NCBI GenBank assembly: GCA_024741835.1
Contig: JAENRP010000098.1
Location: forward strand, 62,001 to 126,000
Origin: Diplocarpon mali
Lineage: Eukaryota > Ascomycota > Leotiomycetes > Helotiales > Drepanopezizaceae
Direction of reading: 5' to 3'
Length of the DNA: 64,000 nt
The notes beneath the pieces are model-generated. The model saw nothing but the letters and a program-made list of their open reading frames with translations, ran no database searches and was not told where the DNA came from. Of the stretch, positions 1-8,017 are shown one piece after another. The translations under genes were made by a program, and so were the position numbers. The first letter of the stretch is position 1; each line of letters opens with the position of its first letter.

Positions 1-162
1 AAGGCAATCGTCAACCTCTTCGTACCATTCCCCAATCCCGCCTCCAAAGCGCCCAAGACTCGGGCGTAAGAATGGAGGACCATAGATGTATGGGAATGGG
101 TAGTTGTAGTGGTCATGGATGCCACGCTGACCTCGTGGAAAGGAAAGACCGTTTGATCCCAT
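1..162 (-). CDS. 5' end of an unidentified protein gene, truncated by the left window edge
   Basis: On the minus strand an ATG at 162-160 opens a frame that stays open to the edge of the window (54 codons). The peptide is rich in Gly, Pro, Tyr and Phe and contains HDHYNYPFPYIYGPPF followed by an acidic EWYEEVDD segment, which looks coding rather than random. No family is recognised. The frame is also open for about 30 codons upstream of this ATG but has no further ATG there, so an upstream exon joined by splicing is possible. It would be transcribed away from the virus-like block. Partial; function unknown. Confidence 0.4.
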   Translation of the reverse strand, partial: MGSNGLSFPRGQRGIHDHYNYPFPYIYGPPFLRPSLGRFGGGIGEWYEEVDDCL

Positions 163-1150
163 CGTTCGTTGTCGATCGGAGTTTGTGTGGTAGTTGAGGC
201 TTGATCTTCGCAGACCAGTGAGCTGTTCTGGTCTTGTGCTTTTATGGGCGAATTTGTGTGGTTATAAGCCGGGCCAGTTCATTATCAAGATTCCACTTCG
301 TTGGCGACAAAGACTTTAAGCATTGGCCATGCAACAGGCCGCGAAGCATTGAGGTCTGGGACAGCAGCAAAGCAGCCGCTCGGTTTTCCACAGAAGGCCA
401 AGGCAAGTCGTCAGGACCAAACTTGGAGGTTGTCAAGGGAATGTGATTCCTCCGCTTCCATGCTCTCCTGCACCTTATCAAAGGTGCTGTTGTAACACAC
501 ATTCATTTATCAAACAATCAAGCACCTGTACTCTCCATCCCCATGGATGCTTTCAAAGTTCTTTGCTCCCGGAAATGGCGTGGACTTCCTTTGCAAGCAA
601 TTTTTGCTCGTGGTCATACGCTTACTCTGTGCTGCCCTAGTGGCTCCGCGCCCATGCATGTCAAGGCACGCTGCCACGGCTCTCTCTCCTGTCAAGTCTC
701 TCTACTCTTGGGACCTGTATCCCTTTGGACTCGCTGAAGGCCAGAGGATAGGCCAAAGGATAGATACTAGATAGACTGCGTTTGCGTGCGGAAAGCAGAC
801 GGAAGCGGGGAGCGTGGGCACAGCATGTTGGGACCTTTCAGCAATCCTCTTTCTCCAGAGGCGACGGGGGAACGCGCATTCGTCATGCAGCAAACACGGC
901 AGCAACCAATATACCCTGGTCGCCTTTTCACATCACGAGACTCACAACGTCAAGATGATTGGGGTGGGATAAATTCATAGCATCTTCTACCCACTATAGT
1001 AAACCCTTCTCGCATGCTCTTGGTCGCTCTGCGTGGAAGTTTCACAAGACGGCAAGCTGAGCTGCGCAGAACCCAGACCGTGACTTTCCGTGGAAACTCG
1101 GCGTGCCCCCGTGCACGTGCTTCCCTTGCCCTGCTGCCCTCTGCAGCCAA
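163..1150. other. intergenic region, no gene seen
   Basis: About 1 kb with only short overlapping frames of random composition in all six frames. It lies between the left-edge gene and the virus-like block. Composition changes around 1150, where moderately GC-rich host-like sequence gives way to the AT-leaning codon style of the next ORF. No direct repeat that could be a target-site duplication was found by eye. Confidence 0.5.
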
Positions 1151-1190
1151 ATAACCTATAATTGCGTTTTTAAGTACACTCTAGACGCAG

Positions 1191-2210
1191 ATGCCTAGCC
1201 CTCGGGAACTCGGGACCGGTGGAGGAGGCGGATTCTTTGTAGATATAGGGGAGGAGGACCTCTTTTATGTTGAAGTAGATGACACAAAAGAGTACACGGA
1301 ACTGTACAGATCAGAGTACTCTGTGGTTTTTAAGTCAACTTCGGCTTCAGGAGAGGCAATGGTGATAAGGATATCATGGTCGAAGTACAAAAGAGTAGCG
1401 CAAAGCAAAGGTTACACTGGTATGAAAATATGCAAGTTTCTAAAATACGTGCCAGAGATGTACAGCAGAGAGCTACATATGGTAGGGACAACTCACGTAG
1501 AGGTTAGCACGAGAGAGTACATGGACGGCTATCCTTTATGTGACGTCTGGAGTTCTATGAGCACTGTCTCTAGGAACAAAATCATGTCACAAATGGAAGG
1601 GGTAGTAGGAGACATATCAGCGTACACATCCTCCACTTTTATGAAGTTACAAGGCAAAAATCTGGCTACTCCCAGCCCGATAAATTTTATAAACTACAGG
1701 ATAGTTCTGTCTATGATAACCAACAGCCTGAACAAGGGTGATATGAAAACCCTAGACATGGAAGACTTTGAGCACGTTGCCGTTCTCTGCCACAACAACC
1801 TATCTATGCAGCATATCATAGTATCTGAGGATGAAATTACAGGCGTAGTGGGGTGGAGCAAGTGCGACTACGTGCCTGAGATCATGAGTAGGATGCAGTA
1901 CCAGTTCTGTAAACCCATTCTGGAGGGTGAGTCAGTCTGGTATAACGCTATGTCTAGAATAGACCTTTTCTATCCGCCACCGCCCCCTCTGTATAGCATA
2001 CACTGCATGTACTATAGCTACCACATTAGGCTGAGGTCTACACTAGAGTATTATCGCGATTACCTGGAAAGGAAGCTGCTGGAGATGTTAGAGGCTCTCA
2101 TTCCTTCTGTCAGACAGACCTATATGGGGATAAATCTCGCCGCGCAACCTGGCGCTTGCGACCACGGGTCGCTGGCCCTACACAGTAGAGAAGCCTCCCC
2201 TATACCCTGA
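1191..2210 (+). CDS. APH/choline-kinase-fold pseudokinase of the virus-like element
   Basis: A 339-codon intronless frame from ATG 1191 to TGA 2208-2210. Around residues 201-222 it has the layout of the catalytic core of the aminoglycoside phosphotransferase (APH) family common in fungi: HNNLSMQHIIV at the catalytic-loop position and GVVGWSKCDYVPE at the metal-binding position. The family pattern is H-G-D-L-x-x-x-N-I and (I/V)-(I/V)-D-W, so the catalytic Asp is Asn here and the metal-binding Asp is Gly. A kinase reaction is therefore unlikely and a binding or scaffold role is more plausible. The N-terminal part (about 45-65) could be the nucleotide-binding sheet. The stop is TGA, and the same frame continues for 39 sense codons to TAA 2328-2330 with an acidic, coding-looking tail. 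The ORF may therefore be cut short by a nonsense change, or the TGA may be read through. Fold assignment is from motifs only. Confidence 0.55.
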   Translation: MPSPRELGTGGGGGFFVDIGEEDLFYVEVDDTKEYTELYRSEYSVVFKSTSASGEAMVIRISWSKYKRVAQSKGYTGMKICKFLKYVPEMYSRELHMVGTTHVEVSTREYMDGYPLCDVWSSMSTVSRNKIMSQMEGVVGDISAYTSSTFMKLQGKNLATPSPINFINYRIVLSMITNSLNKGDMKTLDMEDFEHVAVLCHNNLSMQHIIVSEDEITGVVGWSKCDYVPEIMSRMQYQFCKPILEGESVWYNAMSRIDLFYPPPPPLYSIHCMYYSYHIRLRSTLEYYRDYLERKLLEMLEALIPSVRQTYMGINLAAQPGACDHGSLALHSREASPIP

Positions 2211-2330
2211 GGAGCTGACGTTGATCCGGACGTATTAGATCCTTTCGACACTGCATCTATAGGCACTTGGGAACTCTCTGATGATGAGAACACTATTATA
2301 GACCTGCTTGATTCTATAAGCATAGCGTAA
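2211..2330 (+). other. in-frame extension after the TGA of the pseudokinase ORF
   Basis: After TGA 2208-2210 the same frame stays open for 39 codons and ends at TAA 2328. The peptide is strongly acidic (many Asp and Glu, with an SDDEN patch) and ends in a short hydrophobic-polar stretch, as a genuine C-terminus might. A CGA-to-TGA transition in an original longer gene would explain this; stop-codon readthrough is the alternative. Low-level coding evidence only. Confidence 0.4.
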
Positions 2331-3406
2331 GCATATCTTCAAGCAAACTTTTATCTAGGAGATCCTTACACTTTAAGAGAGGATCTGATAAAGACCGCGT
2401 CTTTAAGAGAAAGAACGTGTCCTCTACTAATGTAAGGCTAACTTTTAAAAACGTCCTACACTAGATCTTTAAGTACATTGAGGAAGCAGTAGATAGAGAC
2501 TCGGTAGCGAGGTGCTTGAAAAGCGTATACGATTGGATAGTATTTGATTCCAGTATGCAGCTTGATTTGCCTATGCCCGTCGGCTCTGTTTAGATGAAGA
2601 TATAGCCTTACAGTGCAACTGTTGACATAAGAAGGAAGCCCGATGCCTCCGCTAGTAGTAGTAGCTATAAGAAATTGAAGAATGTCGATAAAAGCTCGAT
2701 GATCAGCATAGCAAGTTCTATAGTATCATCTAACGTGGACGACTAAAGATCAGTTAGGTCTAAAGGCGAAGTGATGATAGCTGCAGATAAGGGCGTATTA
2801 TACAGCAGATAGCCTTAGGTAGAACAGTATCCTAGCTCAGTAGGCTTTGTGCAGCAGACTAGATATGTTAGGATAGTACCGGATGCTTACTAGAAGAGTG
2901 CAGGTCTCTAATGCTAGTACGAAGGCCGGCTTAATGGATAGGGAAACGCAGAGGAGTTTCAATAGAGGCCCTTATACTAGAACGGGACCGGACCTAGTAG
3001 TCCCATCGGGTATCTTAGCGAGTATAGTATAGCTTCCAACCTACCTTAATAACATTGTGGACCTTTAGATATATCTTAATAGCATTGCGGACCTCCTAGC
3101 GCTCTTTAGTGATAGGCTAGCTCCCTTCCTTAATCTAATGCCCCTTAGTAACACAGTGGGCCTTCTAGTGCCCCTTTGCAATACTAGAACACTCTAGAGC
3201 GCCAACTTGCGTAGCAAAACTACTGTGTTGTGCCGAGGTACTCTATTATAGGTGGTATAGCTCCCCCTATACTTGTAAAGGAGACTCCTGATCTAGTTCA
3301 CGCTAAGCTTTTTAATGGAAAGAAACCTAGGAAGGCTAGAGTAGGTATATTAAAGAGAGCGCAAGAGGAGCGTGACGGTATACCTATGACTTTCGCCAAC
3401 CAATGA
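2312..3406 (+). pseudogene. decayed virus-like ORF with TAG/TAA stops and two frame changes
   Basis: Coding-like peptide can be followed in three pieces. Piece 1 runs in the frame with codons at 2312, 2315 and so on, to about 2885, with stops at 2462, 2591, 2603, 2810 and 2816 (TAG) and 2744 (TAA). Piece 2 is in the next frame from 2877 to about 3195, with TAG at 3030 and 3066. It contains MDRETQRSFNRGP and repeated Leu-rich LNNIVDL / LNSIADL segments. Piece 3 is back in the first frame from about 3215 to TGA 3404-3406 and is basic (FNGKKPRKARVGILKRA). All eight internal stops are TAG or TAA, which fits C-to-T change of CAG/CAA, though this cannot be proven here. No ATG opens piece 1. Codon style matches the neighbouring pseudokinase and capping ORFs, so it belongs to the same element. 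No family recognised. It is convergent with the capping gene, 104 bp apart. Confidence 0.5.
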
Positions 3407-3510
3407 GAGTCCGGTCTTTTCTCCATTACTCTGGCTCTATTACCTTTTACAGCCGGCCTATATTATTATATCTTGACTTTTAAAAACCACCGCGCTAGGC
3501 GAATATTCGG
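3407..3510. other. short intergenic spacer between convergent element genes
   Basis: 104 bp separating the end of the decayed plus-strand ORF from the stop (TAG on the minus strand) of the capping enzyme gene. It is AT-rich with TATATTATTATATC and a TTTTTAAAA-type run (3478-3486 region) that could serve as a shared 3' processing region. No hairpin terminator was recognised by eye. Confidence 0.3.
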
Positions 3511-5346
3511 CTATAGCATAACATACACCTTATTGCATATGTCAAAAACATCTCTATCCACATTTTGGCCCAGGGCTTGCAATATCTCCGTGCCTCTATA
3601 GACAGAGGAGAAAGCCTGATACTCTGACAGAACAGTGTAAGGTTCTGCGTACGCTTTATCTCCTCCCCAGACTACGGAACATTCTGTCTCAGTATCTCTC
3701 TTCATTCTGACTCCCAATTTATCTACCAGATGACTCGAGACAGGTACATTGTCGTAGGGGTAGAAGCAGCCTACTACAGGCATAGACCAGTACGTAGACA
3801 AGTCATAGAGTTCGGACACAACGAAATGGGCGCTGAAAGTAGCAATGACAGCTCCTATTTCCATGTTTATAGACGACATCAGCTCCTCGTCTGACACCAC
3901 CTGGGAAAGGGTACAGCATAGCACCATATAGGCTTGGGACCCAGATTTAAGACCGCGCATATTGGACAGAATGTCCTTCGGATCTGTGTATATTTTGCCT
4001 ACTCCTGCCCTTTTCTTCAGCTGCTCGCATTTAATCTCGTCAGGCTCTATTAAGACATATGAGATACCCTTGTCAGTCGTTAAGCTGTCTAGAGATTGCC
4101 CTATGCCAGAACCGACGTCTATTATTATTTTCCTATCACAGCATTTGCTTATAGCCTCTTTGACTAAGGCTGACCTCAGCGAGTCGCACCACACTGTAAC
4201 GTTTCTACGTCTGGTCTCGTCGCTTCTGCTGACACAATTGAAGGACTCTAACACTGCTAGCACAGCGCTGCTACTATTCGCTAACACTTTATCAGTCCTC
4301 TTAAACAGGGGTTTGGAAGATATGCTTGCTCCATCTTTGTTAAGCTTGAACCTGACCTCTACCACGCTACCGGGCTCTATGCCTACTGGTACCGGTACTT
4401 GTTTTAGTACCACGTCCCCATCCGAAGTGACCAGGTCCCCTTCCTCTCTCAACAGCAGCTCTACGGATCTCTCTTGCTTCATTTTTCTAGCCGTAGTATC
4501 TCCTTGCCATAAGGCTACGACCCCGTCAGTAGGACAAGTAAACCTGACACACGAGGCCTCAGCTTCCCTCAGGGTGCTATAGTAGGGCTTGAAAAGTATA
4601 AAGCTCATTTCCATTTGCTCCCTTAGCCACAAGATCTCCTTCAGGGACCAGTTGTAGTCCCTGATTTTCGGAGACAGGTTCCCTTTTCTATCCGTCAGCA
4701 TATCTATAAAGAAGCAACCATAAGACAAGGTATTCTCTATATCAATAACTATAGGCTTCTGGGATCTACATTCTTCTCTCAGAATTCTCCAGCCTATATG
4801 GCAATACCCCTTGCCTTTGGAGAACATGTGAGCTACTCCCTTGTATATGATCACGTATGCCCTTTCTCCATCTACTTTCGGAGAGTACACGGCCCCCTTT
4901 TTCTGCATCCTCTTAGAGTCCCAGGCTCTAGGGCTGAGGTTGTTGATAGAGGAAATATAGTCCCTAGAGACAAAGCTTCTTATATCTGGCCATAGCTGCT
5001 GTATCAAGTGGAGGGAGACTAAAGCTGAGTACTTCTTCTCCTTGTCTAACTCGTCTAGCTTAACGGCTGCTGTGTACGATATTTTATCAGACACATGCCT
5101 AGAGTAGATGTACACAGCGTGTCCATTGCTAACGCTGGCCAGTCTAACTGTACCATCTTTTTCCACTGCAGTTGTATTGCTAAAGGTTTCATTCTTACAT
5201 GAGCTGGCCTGGATTATTTTGCATTTCGGAGATAACAATACTTCTTCGTTGATGTGAACGGTCATCCCGGAGTGTATGCCGTTTTCGTACATGTGAGCAG
5301 GCACCTTCCTTCCCTTGCCTACGCTCATAGAACACGGATACCTCAT
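3511..5346 (-). CDS. viral-type mRNA capping enzyme (guanylyltransferase + cap methyltransferase)
   Basis: Uninterrupted 611-codon frame from ATG 5346 to TAG 3513-3511. Covalent nucleotidyltransferase motifs appear in order: KVDGER at about residues 157-162 (motif I, the Lys that would bind GMP), IDIEN near 201, TDGVVALW near 273-280 (motif IV) and LKQVP near 304 (possible motif V). The C-terminal half has an S-adenosylmethionine-binding signature, IIIDVGSGIG at about 397-406, with an acidic VLIEPD strand end near 421-426, as in cap guanine-N7 methyltransferases. The first about 150 residues should hold or replace the RNA triphosphatase, but I see no clear metal-binding glutamate motif, so that part may be short or absent. 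Fused enzymes of this kind cap transcripts made in the cytoplasm by NCLDVs and linear plasmids. Start choice: the frame continues upstream to 5610 across a run of Ns, but that part is GC-rich low-complexity host-like sequence. ATG 5388 is an alternative. Being intact beside a decayed gene is notable. Confidence 0.75.
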   Translation of the reverse strand: MRYPCSMSVGKGRKVPAHMYENGIHSGMTVHINEEVLLSPKCKIIQASSCKNETFSNTTAVEKDGTVRLASVSNGHAVYIYSRHVSDKISYTAAVKLDELDKEKKYSALVSLHLIQQLWPDIRSFVSRDYISSINNLSPRAWDSKRMQKKGAVYSPKVDGERAYVIIYKGVAHMFSKGKGYCHIGWRILREECRSQKPIVIDIENTLSYGCFFIDMLTDRKGNLSPKIRDYNWSLKEILWLREQMEMSFILFKPYYSTLREAEASCVRFTCPTDGVVALWQGDTTARKMKQERSVELLLREEGDLVTSDGDVVLKQVPVPVGIEPGSVVEVRFKLNKDGASISSKPLFKRTDKVLANSSSAVLAVLESFNCVSRSDETRRRNVTVWCDSLRSALVKEAISKCCDRKIIIDVGSGIGQSLDSLTTDKGISYVLIEPDEIKCEQLKKRAGVGKIYTDPKDILSNMRGLKSGSQAYMVLCCTLSQVVSDEELMSSINMEIGAVIATFSAHFVVSELYDLSTYWSMPVVGCFYPYDNVPVSSHLVDKLGVRMKRDTETECSVVWGGDKAYAEPYTVLSEYQAFSSVYRGTEILQALGQNVDRDVFDICNKVYVML

Positions 5347-5461
5347 GTTGCTTATCTCTCCCCTCCCCTTCCGAGCTGGACGCCCCATGCGACGGGAGGC
5401 GTGCAGGGAGATTTCGCAACACACACAACGAGAGGCCGCGGATTCGGCTTCGGTGGGTGGT

Positions 5462-5530
5462 GAGTGCGGTGGCNNNNNNNNNNNNNNNNNNNNNNNNNNN
5501 NNNNNNNNNNNNNNNNNNGCCACCGCACTC
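5462..5530. other. assembly gap (Ns) flanked by a perfect 12-bp inverted repeat
   Basis: Ns occupy 5474-5518. The 12 bases before the gap (5462-5473, GAGTGCGGTGGC) are the exact reverse complement of the 12 after it (5519-5530). Either a strong GC-rich hairpin interrupted sequencing, or two contig ends were joined here. It sits close to the right edge of the virus-like block, so it bears on whether the block is truly linked to the EsdC-like gene. Confidence 0.85.
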
Positions 5531-5652
5531 GGGGGTTCGCAGCCAGGTAAAGCAGCCGGAGAGGATGGACGGCGCCGGGACGGATCTGCTCTCGGTCCGC
5601 CGCGGCCCATCTCATCTGATCAAGCTCCTCTCGGGTTCGGGAGTCCGGTTCC

Positions 5653-6594
5653 TCACCGGCGGACCACGAGGCCGTGGCGGCGGGAGCTGGACGCGACGTA
5701 CTCATCCTCCGAGGAGCAGCACGAGGACGAGTCGTCGCTGTAGCCGCAGCGGGAACCGCCGCAGTCGAGCTTGACCCGGTCGCCGCCGCGCGTGATACCG
5801 TATCGCTCGCAGGTGCAGCCCACGGAGCCGGAGCGCGGTGTGCTGTAGTCGCTCAGAGACGAGGCCGAGCCGGGGCTGTCCGAGTCGGAGCGTGACGACA
5901 AGCTGGAGCCGACAGACGATGGCGGGCTGTGGGACAGGGCGTAGCCGTAGTCGTCCACGCTGGCGGCGCTGAAGCGGCTGGTCAGCTCCTCGACGGTGGG
6001 CGCGCTGTAGTCCGCTTCCAGGATGTACTTGGCGGCGTGCGGCGTCACCGGCTTGGGAGACTGGATCTGTGAGACGGAGAGCGGGCGGCCTTTCGGGATG
6101 TCGACCGTCAGGCTCAGGCTGTCGCGGCGGGATTCCCGGCGGGAGGCTGACGAGCTGTGCTTATCGCGCGATGAGGAGTGGTGCTTGGAGGCGCGCTTGT
6201 CTCTGTCCGAGGACGAGTGGTGCTTCGCCGAGGAGCTCGAGCTGGACCCCTTCTCCTTGGACGAGCGGTGCGACGACGACGAGGACGAGGACTTCCCGGA
6301 CGGGACGTCGAGGATGTTCAGGACGCGGCCGGTCGTGGGCTCCGTGGTGGACGACTGGGCCGGGTCGTGCGAGACGTGATAGCCGTCGATGATGTAGTAG
6401 TACCAGTACCGCTGGCCGGGCTGGAGCGTGGCGCCCTGGAACCTGAAGGTGCCCTTCCAGGCGCCGGACTTGGACGAGGTCTTGTCCTTGGAGAGCGGGA
6501 GCTGGCCGGCGTAGTTGTCCCAGGAGCCGAGGAGATGCACCGTCTTGACGCCCGAGGAGGTGCGCAGCGAGAAGGAGAGCTGGACGGCGGCCAT
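5653..6594 (-). CDS. esdC: EsdC-like protein with N-terminal AMPK-type glycogen-binding domain
   Basis: Single-exon frame of 313 residues. The start is taken at ATG 6594, because the peptide from there (MAAVQLSFSLR) begins directly with the conserved domain. Residues about 3-90 form a CBM48/AMPK-beta-like glycogen-binding domain with VHLLGSWDNY, WKGTFRF, and RYWYYYIIDGYHVSHDP. The middle (about 95-165) is a Ser/His/Lys-rich low-complexity tract. The rest holds short conserved patches (AAKYILEADYSAPTVEEL) and a Cys-rich tail with CTCERYGI and a Ser/Cys cluster. This is the architecture I know from Aspergillus EsdC, an early sexual-development protein. It is transcribed away from the roughly 4-kb gene-poor region and ends about 300 bp from the virus-like capping gene, with an assembly gap between. 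Role in sexual development or carbohydrate sensing is by family only. Confidence 0.75.
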   Translation of the reverse strand: MAAVQLSFSLRTSSGVKTVHLLGSWDNYAGQLPLSKDKTSSKSGAWKGTFRFQGATLQPGQRYWYYYIIDGYHVSHDPAQSSTTEPTTGRVLNILDVPSGKSSSSSSSHRSSKEKGSSSSSSAKHHSSSDRDKRASKHHSSSRDKHSSSASRRESRRDSLSLTVDIPKGRPLSVSQIQSPKPVTPHAAKYILEADYSAPTVEELTSRFSAASVDDYGYALSHSPPSSVGSSLSSRSDSDSPGSASSLSDYSTPRSGSVGCTCERYGITRGGDRVKLDCGGSRCGYSDDSSSCCSSEDEYVASSSRRHGLVVRR

Positions 6595-7924
6595 TGTTGC
6601 AGGGGCTGGCGCGCGAACTGGGCTGACTCGGCAATGCGAATTGTCGTGGGACGGGAAACGGGGCGGTTGTGGTTCGAGCAAGAAGAGCCGGTTTTTCTCT
6701 TGAGAGGTGAGGCGGTGGAATTAGAGGCGGTGGAAAATAATCAAGTTGGCCCGCAACTTTGAATAGAACGTAAAGAAGGCGACGGAAAGATGGAACGATT
6801 TTTTGTTGATTTTGTGCTTTCTGATAGGGGTGTTGTTATTAATGTTGGTGATATTAAGAGCACAGCTCTGGGACTATGGCGATGTACAGGGGAAAGAAGG
6901 GGAAAGAAGAGGGAAAAAGACGACGGAGGAGAGAAGACCAGCTCTGGAGGAATTGACAACTTGCTGACGAGAGAAAGGGAAGCAAAGGTGATTGAAGCTG
7001 GGAAGCAGTGTTCCCTTTATGGTCCTCGCGGCCGCGGACAATCGGGCCTGATGCTGCTGGAGCTGGCCTCGTGAATGGATGCGCGATGCCGTGCGACCCA
7101 CGCCTGCTGTGCGCTCGCAGCAGCATCCTCGCAAGATGGGGATCCTGTGTGTACAGAGGTGCTATTGGGTGCATCGGCAAGACTGGGCCTGCGATGCGCG
7201 GCGATGTAAGGCGATGCAAGGCGAGGCAAGGCAAGGCCCGGCGCGTAGAGCAGACAGGGCAGGGCAGAGCAGACTAATCATACTCGGATGAGGGGGGGAT
7301 GCTGACGGATCTCGAGATGGGGAGGAAGAATTGGAAAAGGGTAGAGTTGACGATGCGGGCGACTAGATCCTGGGTGGAGATGGCCAGTCGGAGGGAGAGG
7401 CGGGGGGGGAGGGGGATTGTGGATGTGAATGGGATATGGGATATGGATGGGATGTAAGTCACGTGTAGCTGCCCTTCGCTGACCTAGCGTACGATAAACT
7501 TCTTGTTGACAAGCCCAGGGGCCGCGAGCTCGCTTAGGACGAGGAATCTAAGAATAGAACCAGGCGGCCGGTCAATCGATCAGCGATGATTGTTGACAGA
7601 AGCGGGCTCCGAGCTGGCGTATGACGTGGGTTTGCTGCTGGCCGGTCGGAATCCTCTCTGTTCGTGCTGGACTTGGCTTTGCCTGCCTGGAAGCTGACTT
7701 GACCCGACCGTCCTGGCACCGAAGCGGATCGATTCTTTTCTCGCCCTGCCGCGATTCCCCACGGCTGATTGCTCCGCCCGGTGACGCGGACGGCGCGGTT
7801 GAGAGGGCCCGCGGAGCCACGAGCCCAGGTCCAGAGGTGGGATGCATGGCTCCGGGGAGGCATCGGGGCCAGAGCCATGCCGTGGGCTGACAGCCTGCTG
7901 CTGGTGTTGACCTGCGGCCGCAGC

Positions 7925-7930
7925 GTCCAT

Positions 7931-7967
<37 letters not shown>

Positions 7968-8017
7968 ATGAGGGTGAGCGTGAGGGATGAGCGTGAGCGT
8001 GAGGGTGAGGGTGAGCG
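7925..8017 (+). repeat. GTGAGG/GTGAGC hexamer array
   Basis: About 15 imperfect tandem copies of a GTGAGG-like hexamer, with variants GTGAGC and GGATGA, on the plus strand. It is G-rich on one strand but does not match the TTAGGG fungal telomere repeat. Confidence 0.8.

Larger units (their letters stand above)
1150..5350. mobile_element. putative endogenous DNA-virus-like element (fragment)
   Basis: The block is bounded by changes in base composition and codon use. Inside it, three long frames lack introns, favour ATA, GTA, CTA, AGA and AGG codons and are Tyr-rich; outside it, genes are GC-rich or intron-containing. The gene set is an APH-fold protein (plus strand), a decayed ORF (plus strand) and a guanylyltransferase-methyltransferase mRNA capping enzyme (minus strand). 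Capping enzymes fused this way are known from nucleocytoplasmic large DNA viruses and from cytoplasmic linear plasmids of yeasts; cellular fungi normally keep these activities in separate proteins. No terminal repeat, polymerase or capsid gene is visible, so this is a fragment. The right limit is about 130 bp from an assembly gap. Placement as a true integration rather than a scaffolding error is inferred, not shown. Confidence 0.6.

Noticed and set aside
1165..2481. Shared TTTAAGTACA motif before the pseudokinase start and inside the decayed ORF as a viral promoter element
   Set aside because: Only two copies, one of them inside coding-like sequence; too short to separate from chance.
3041..3190. 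Apparent Gln-Gln-His-Cys-Gly-Pro repeats with TAA/TAG read as Gln, suggesting a ciliate-like genetic code in the viral element
   Set aside because: The next frame over the same bases gives a better coding peptide (LNNIVDL, LNSIADLLALF) with only two stops; TAG is common in all frames here; the pseudokinase and capping ORFs use CAG/CAA for Gln and contain no internal TAR over about 950 codons.
5347..5610. N-terminal extension of the capping ORF through the N run
   Set aside because: The frame crosses unknown bases, and the extra residues are GC-rich Pro/Arg/Ser low-complexity sequence unlike the element.
7925..8017. GTGAGG array as a telomere or CRISPR-like repeat
   Set aside because: Unit differs from TTAGGG, is internal, and has no spacers.
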